Origin: Pristionchus mayeri
Taxonomy: Eukaryota > Nematoda > Chromadorea > Rhabditida > Neodiplogasteridae
Reading direction: 5' to 3'
NCBI GenBank assembly: GCA_036245805.1
Contig: BTRK01000005.1
Location: 27,509,469 to 27,573,468 of the forward strand
DNA length: 64,000 bases
Made by a program: the position numbers and the translations under genes. Positions within the stretch are counted from its first letter, which is position 1. Each line of letters opens with the position of its first letter. Under the pieces are notes generated by a model. The model was given only the letters and a program-made list of their open reading frames with translations. It did not search any database and was not told where the DNA came from. Shown here piece by piece: positions 57,627-64,000 of this stretch.

Positions 57627-59159
57627 GTGTCGATTTAACCTCAACAACTGTCATTAAATTGGACCGAACAACAGTTTTCACTAGAGTAATTGTGCAGCAA
57701 AAGTTGACCATACAAAGATGATATCGTTGACATGACAACAAGGTCTACTTGCATACCCGATACAACAAAAGACCGTGAAGTGACGGGATGGCGTCGCTCC
57801 CGGATAAAGGACGTGCCCCTCAACGGAGTAGTGATTGGAACTATACAATCTCGCGATATGGATCAATTTCAATAGTAGAAACACGTATACTACTCTGTGA
57901 TTACAAAGTAATATTGCGGCAAGTAGTAAAGTTAGTTGCCAGCAACTTACTAGTAAAATTGTAAACCTCTTACGACAATATTACTTTCTAGTTACTTTTC
58001 GTTTGCAACTTACCAGTAACTTACTTCGATCTTACATAAAAATATAAAGTCAGTTTGCTACAATATTAGTCAGTTTTATATATCCAATGTTACAAATTAA
58101 ACAATTGAAAAGTTAGTTGCCAGCAAGTTTTATTTTTTATGACCGAAAAAGTAAAATTACACGAAAGCTGCTGGCAACTTACTTTTCGGGCAAACTACTT
58201 GCCGCAATATTACTTTGCAATCACAGAGTAGCCAGAAGGAAGAGAAAAACCGCAAAAAACCGGCCGCATTTTAGTTCTCGGTTGAAATATGATCGAGTAT
58301 TGATTTATTTTTGTCTATTGTCTATTTATTGGTTGTTTTTGTTTTCAACTTGTTTTTGTTTCATCAGTCAGTCCGGACGTCTATAAGTATATTTCATGGA
58401 CACTATAAGTACTATAATAGAATAAGGTAGAGCTCGAGCCGGCAAAACCACAACCAGAGAATTGAACAGTCGACTATTGTGAATGTACGATGGCTGCACC
58501 AACGGTTTAATTTTCCCGCTATTTTTCTAATTTTTTTAGCATGTTAGCATTTGGCTAATTGTTTAATTTAATTAAATTATAAGTTATATTTTCAATCTAA
58601 TTACTTAGTGTATTCCGGTTACATCTTCAAAAGCAAATTATCAATTGCTTTTAGATATGGGGGAAGAGTGCGGGGTTACGTGTTTCCCCCCTTTCCATTT
58701 CGCAATGTAGTATCTACTAGGCTCTAGAGCAATCGGGAGCTCGCGGTTCTTGCTTGTTTGCACAGATGCAGCATTTCGGTTAGCAAAACGTATTTATCTC
58801 TATCTTTTTTCAATAGTGAAGCCTGTGATGTATTTGTCGATAACGGTGGCGGTCAGTTTGTACAAGAAGAGGCCACGAGAGATTGGGAAGAGGCTAAAGG
58901 GCGCTGTCCGTGCTTTTTTCTCTTTCTCTCTCTTTCTCCGTTGCTCTCTGCTATCTGTCTGACTTGTGATATTGTTGTATCTGATCGCATTATCGTAATC
59001 ATTCATAAGTACTTTCAATATTTTTTAGTGACAAGTTCACTGTCTCTCGTTTCTCTGGTAAAAAAATTGTTTTTTTCTTTCGCTTGTTGGAATTTTCCGC
59101 ATTGCAGGTCGAAATCATCGATATTCGATCGGGTATAGGCTACTGCTGACTAAAGCAGG
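57627..59159. promoter_or_regulatory. Divergent region between FAM135-like gene and dhc-1
   Basis: 1.5 kb between two start codons pointing apart. It holds a 340-bp fold-back MITE (57891-58230) and AT-rich sequence. A ttttccgcattgcag acceptor ends at 59107, 53 nt before the dhc-1 ATG, so an upstream non-coding exon or leader addition is likely. Confidence 0.45.
57891..58230. mobile_element. Fold-back MITE with TACTCTGTGATT ends
   Basis: The ends TACTCTGTGATTACAAAGTA and the inverse pair over about 55 bp, with further internal inverted matches (AAGTTAGTTGCCAGCAA and its complement). TA borders. The ends resemble, but do not match, the TACTGTGAGAA family at 17665 and 21452. Confidence 0.75.
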
Positions 59160-62100
59160 ATGGAGAGTGGAGGAGAGAGCTCTACGAGCGTTAATTCGAC
59201 CCCCATTATTGAGGTTTGTTTTTATTCCTCAACCTGGCAATGAATCATTGATAACGGCGAGTGTCTCCATTGGAAATTCCATTTCAGCCTCAGGTGGCGT
59301 TGGCTCAGAAGGACGATGTATATGCATATGTGAAGGCTGCATCTCTCGCTCTTCTCGCAGAGACCAGAGCGAGCGAGTTGGAAGTTAGTATTATGTAGAA
59401 AAAGAATTCGACCTTCTTTTCAGGAAGCGCTGAAGCGAGACGATTCGCTTGCCAAGTTCATTGGAGATTCACAGGCACCAGTGCTGGCCATTGAGAAGAC
59501 GACGACCATCAAGGGTGAGGGATCAGTCTACGCAACTAAGTGACGGAATGGAATTGCAGATTCTCAAGACGGAGAGGAAGATGTCATCGTGGCATTCAAT
59601 GTGCGCAACGAAGTGGAGTACAAGACTGAAAGATCTACCCAGGTGCGTCGCTGGACGAAACCTAAACAGAGAAACATCGCACTACATTTATTTAATACAT
59701 ACGTGGGCAGGCAACGGCCCACAATTTTTACGGAGTTGTTCAGCTCCTCCAGTACTTTGGCTCAAAGTAGCCTGGCAAACAGTGATTCTAAACATCTAAT
59801 GCCTTTGATCCTAATCAAATGCCCCCAGGAGAAAATCTAATGCCCGTGGATGAGGCGACATTTTCAAAATTTTAGAAGGTGTTCAAATCTTCCAGAATTG
59901 TGGCTCAAAGTAGGCTGGAACGGTCGTTATAAAAATCTAATGCCTTTGGTCCTAATCAAATGCCCCTATGAGATAATCTAATGCCCTCAAATTTGGGCCG
60001 GACCGTGCCCACCACTTATTTAATATTGAATTTTTTTAGGTGGTATTCATCAAGCGGTCAACTCTCATCGAAGCAGATAAGCCAATTCCCGATCAAGTTA
60101 GAGAGACCATTAGAATAGAAAATGAACGGATATTTGAGGTACGTGTGACTGTGTTGAACGAGGGCAATCCGTACGAGACCCTGCTTGCTATTCTGGGGAA
60201 GGCAATGACTCCCTTCTTCAAGTCATTCACGAGGGAGACTGCTAAAGGAGAGAGGGATGGAGACAAACTAGTCCCAGCTGTAGAGAAGAGTCTCAACGAG
60301 GCTGAGGTACGCAGATTTGCAAATAGCGGAGCTGTGCGGTACTTGTTCCCCTCGACGCACTACCCTCGTTATCTTGACAACTGACGCAAATTTGTAGGTG
60401 GCCCTGTTGCATCTGCAGCAGAACATTGAAATTCCTGAGATCAATCTTGTTATCAATCCACACATATTGGGAGTGATTAATAAGGCCGCCGAGAGGAAAG
60501 AGAAGCCCAAGGTGAGCAGGGAAGATGAGGGGGGAGGAAGCAGCGATTCGTGCAGGTCGAAGATCTGGGAAATCTCGTCGAGGATTCTGACTTCCTTAAC
60601 ACACTGCAGACAGGAGTAAACAGGTGGATCAAGGAGATCCAGAAGGTACCCTTGCATGCAATCGCTTCTTTATTGTAGTCCTTATGATTAACAGATATAG
60701 GTAGACTAGTTGATGGCGCTCACTCATGCTCGATTGTAGGTGACGAAGCTGGACCGTGATCCTTCTTCTGGGACTGCGCTGCAGGAGATGCGATTCTGGT
60801 TCAATCTAGAGAGAGCATTGCAGAAGATACAGCAGAAGAGAGACTCGGATGAGGTGAGTTTAGGGAGAAGAAGGGAGAGAGAGAGGGGGGGGGGAAGAGA
60901 GATGATTGGATGGGTGCAGGTGACACTGACTCTGGAGGCACTCAAGTGTGGCAAGAGATTCCATGCGACAGTCTCCTTCGACACTGACACTGGTGAGGAG
61001 AAGGAATGATGAAGATAATATGGATGAGTTGTGTGCAGGACTGAAGCAGACGATGGCTACCGTCGCGGACTACAATCAACTCATGAAGGATCTGCCACTC
61101 AATGAGCTCATGTCTGCCACTGATCTGGAGGGAATCGGATCTGCGCTTGTCTCGGTCTTCTCCCATCTCAACAAGAAGATCCGACAAACTAAGTATCCCT
61201 TCATGAGACTGGTCGCTTTCATTGAGGCCATCAGTAGAGATGTCGCCACTCAGGTTCTCAAGGTGAGCAGAGGAGCACAGTTCGTGCATAATTTCAAATT
61301 GGGTGCATTCCATTGATGTTAAACGATGCCCATGGATCGATGTCGATCTTGCAGGTTCTTGGTAACCGTCGTCTTATGCACATTTCGATGGGCGAATTCG
61401 ACCAGCTGATGAACTCGTGCTTTCTCGTCTTCTCCAAGTGGGACGACCAAGTGGACAAGTGAGTGAAGGAGGATGGAATGGGGCTGGACGATGATGGAAT
61501 TATGGCATAATGGTGGGTAACCTTACAGAGTGCATACGTCAATGCGAGAACTGTCGAAGAAGAAGAGGGACGAGCAGTTTAAGATAAGCAGGAAGATGAA
61601 TCCAATCCACAAGAAGCTCGAGAACAGACTCACTGCCCTCAGACTCTTCAGAAGGTATGAAGATGGAATGGGATGACCACAATGAATCGGCCTCTACTCC
61701 GGGGGTGCTTTTCAGATCGCACGAGCAGCTTCGCACTGTGATCGGTCGCGTGCTTCGTCAGTCAGCCGGGACTGCTGTAGAGGGTGCTTCGGATGCAGCT
61801 GCAGCAGGGGGAGGAGCCGTCGAGGGAGAGAACGCCAGCGAGGCTGTCCATGCTGCTTACGAGATAGTCAAGGTAGTTGACGCAGTCGTTCATTGCAATT
61901 ACTGACAAGGATGAACAGATGATTGGTTGAAGACTGTAGATGAGGATATGGGTTGTAATGGGATGGTGTTGAGGAGGTGGATTGTCTGGATGTGGCCCCC
62001 GAGGGAAGTGCCAGTTGGGAGGCAGCTGCGAGGAGATACGAGGACCAGATAGAGAGGGTCGAGACTGCAATCACTGCACGACTGAGAGACCAACTGGGAG

Positions 62101-64000
62101 CAGGTCTCTTCCATCTACTCATTCAGTAATCAACAACTAGGCATGGTTCCTATTGCAGCTAAGAATGCCAAGGAAATGTTCGCTATCTTCTCCCGCTACA
62201 ACGCCCTCTTTGTGAGACCACACATCAGGTAGGGAGGGAGGGACATGATGGAGCAATGAGAGTTGTTTGCAGAGGTGCAATCCGTGAGTATCAGACGCAG
62301 CTGATCGCCAGAGTGAAGGAGGATATCGAGGCACTCCAGGTGAGAAATGCTTGTGTTCACTTGGTCTGGTTGAAGGAGGAGTAAGCATGGATGGAGATGA
62401 CTTCAATTGTCTTTTAGGCGAAGTTCTCGAAGAGCTACGAGAAACGAGAGGAGGTGATGACAATGACCCATGACATTCCTCCCTTCTCCGATCGAATCAT
62501 TTGGATCAAGCAGATCGAGAGACAATTGAGTCTCTACATGAAGAGAGTCGAGGATGTACTGGGCAAGGAATGGGAGAGGTAAGAGGAATGTAGAGGGGGG
62601 AGGGAGGACAGATGGGGGATGCGTCTGTTGCAGTCACGTGGATGGTCGGCATCTGAAGACGTTGGGGAATAACTTCCGCGCCAAATTGAATACTCAGCCC
62701 CTCTTCGAGAGTTGGGTTACGAGTGTTACGACGAAGGATCTCACCACACCCGGTCGCATCTTCGTCATTGAGAGAGTACGATAGGGATGGTCTGTTGGAT
62801 GCTAAACTGGTTGATACAGGTGGCCCGTAACGGAAGGAGTGTACTGCAGCTGAAGGTTAATTTCTCGAAGGATATCATCGTGTTGCACAAGGAGGTACTG
62901 CATCCCTATGGAGAGAATTAACTGAGTTATTTCCTCTCGATCCTCTTAATAATTTGGCTGACAGGTGCGTAATCTGAAGGGCATGAACTTCCGCATTCCG
63001 ATGAAGATTGTGAATGCGGCCCATTTGGCCAGTCAGCATTACCCATTCGCCACTTCCCTCCTCGAGAGTATGAGGTGAGAGAGAGGATGGAGAGGAGAGA
63101 CATAATGTATCTTCTAGGACGTATGAGAATATGAACACTCGATTGGCGCAACGAGAGGGAATCGACATTCTGATGGCATCCTACAAGAAGGAGATTCAGT
63201 CCATTATTGCTGAGGTGAGAAGATGAGAAGGAGTGAGTTGAAAGGGGATTGACCATTCTAGGGCAACGTTCTCACGTGGGAGTCCTTCAAGATTGAGCCA
63301 TACGTGATGAAGATGGCAGAAGCCATCAACAATTACGAGGAGAAGGTACGCAGATATACTCGCGAATCGAAAACTGAGAAACAAAATGAGGATTGTTTCG
63401 TGCAGGTGGAAGAGTTGATGGAGGTGATCGACCGCATCGATTCGCACAAGGCTGCACTCGAGACATGCCAGTACTCGGGAGCAGTAGTGGAGAGTCATCT
63501 GACATCCCTCCAGAAGGCAGTCGACCAGCTATCACTCGGACACTACTCCAATCTCCATACATGGGTGGAGAGACTCGACAAAGAGGTGCCAACTCATTCA
63601 TTGACACCATTTTATGTTGTATTTAGAATTTGGTAGAAATAGAGCGGTAACGCGTGCATTGTAGCTGGAGTGTACCCTTGCTCGTCGCGTGGAAGAGGCC
63701 ATCCGGCTGTGGAGTGTCGTCTTCGAGAATGGAGAGGAGGCAGAGGAGGCGAGGGAGAACAACCTCCCTCTCCCTGTCATCAACCCCGTTCTCATCGAGG
63801 TGAACTATTGCTGAGAAGAAGTATTTGGCCAATCTATGATAATTATATATTTAAATACAACCGGGATGTGTTGAAGTCACGGGCTAATAAGTGAATCTGT
63901 AATTTAGGTTCGTCTGACGGCACAGACGATCTACATCTCTCCTACGATGGAAGACGCGAAGGCTGCTCTGCTAGAGCAGTTGTACGAGTGGCATGCAGTG
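59160..64000 (+). CDS. dhc-1: Cytoplasmic dynein heavy chain 1, N-terminal tail (partial)
   Basis: Heavy chain of the minus-end-directed microtubule motor. Twenty-five exons to the window edge: 59160-59213, 59288-59383, 59424-59514, 59560-59642, 60040-60306, 60398-60511, 60556-60645, 60740-60853, 60920-60992, 61039-61262, 61355-61458, 61529-61654, 61716-61872, 61974-62103, 62159-62228, 62273-62339, 62418-62578, 62634-62775, 62820-62894, 62965-63074, 63118-63214, 63262-63345, 63406-63585, 63665-63799, 63908-64000; 979 codons of about 4600. The tail aligns block by block with human DYNC1H1: [82 protein letters not shown] and [12 protein letters not shown]. The ATG begins MESGGESS, in the style of nematode DHC-1. 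The AAA motor lies beyond the right edge. Introns are 40-110 bp except intron 4 (397 bp). Confidence 0.97.
59750..59990 (+). repeat. Direct repeat in dhc-1 intron 4
   Basis: Two related units (about 59757-59835 and 59897-59980) share TGGCTCAAAGTAG and then TCTAATGCCTTTG, TCCTAATCAAATGCCCC and TCTAATGCCC. The motif CTAATGCC occurs four times. This is the only dhc-1 intron in view that is unusually long, so it probably carries an inserted repeat. Confidence 0.6.

Noticed and set aside
58758..59138. 126-codon open frame upstream of dhc-1 on the plus strand
   Set aside because: Low-complexity Phe/Ser/Leu translation of pyrimidine-rich upstream sequence; it ends before the dhc-1 start and has no domain.

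Overview
This window is nuclear DNA of a small-intron invertebrate, most probably a nematode. The evidence is many small exons separated by introns often only 40-110 bp long, consensus gt..ag borders, AT-rich non-coding DNA, and closest recognisable resemblance to Caenorhabditis-type proteins. A diplogastrid such as Pristionchus would fit the very short, numerous exons, but that is an impression and not a test. There is one run of 500 N (31277-31776). I rebuilt the genes exon by exon, requiring consistent splice phase from one exon to the next.

Layout. (1) 3458-6737, minus: 5' half of the RAB3GAP2 (rbg-2) gene, running off the left edge. (2) 7260-14760, minus: a 20-exon gene for a MULE-transposase-like protein of about 647 aa. 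(3) 15400-15942, plus: mitochondrial import chaperone Tim13. (4) 19012-31229, minus: a 12-exon ZCCHC2/ZCCHC14-like protein ending in a zinc knuckle. (5) 32605-49459, minus: complete 20-exon CDC27/APC3 (mat-1), with a 4.3-kb repeat-filled intron. (6) 49770-50456, plus: ornithine decarboxylase antizyme, whose reading frame is split by a UCC-UGA +1 frameshift site; it is divergent from CDC27 across 310 bp. (7) about 51014-57626, minus: FAM135-type alpha/beta-hydrolase. (8) 59160-64000, plus: the first 979 codons of cytoplasmic dynein heavy chain 1 (dhc-1), running off the right edge.

The genes are housekeeping genes of unrelated pathways: Rab cycling, mitochondrial import, RNA biology, the cell cycle ubiquitin ligase, polyamine control, a lipase-like protein and the microtubule motor. 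I see no operon logic beyond two short divergent promoters.

The accessory layer is mobile DNA, mostly fold-back (long inverted-repeat) elements inside introns. Tc1/mariner-type ends occur at 2008-3446 and 21710-23169. Small TA-flanked MITEs occur at 17665, 21452 and 57891. A family with TTAA at both ends occurs at 19615-20688, 29757-31053, 36647-38559 and 39502-42342. The last carries a broken piece of a C2H2-type gene between its arms and is the most unusual object in the window. A hAT-like element with an 8-bp target duplication sits inside another fold-back. Several fold-backs end within 5-23 nt of a splice donor.
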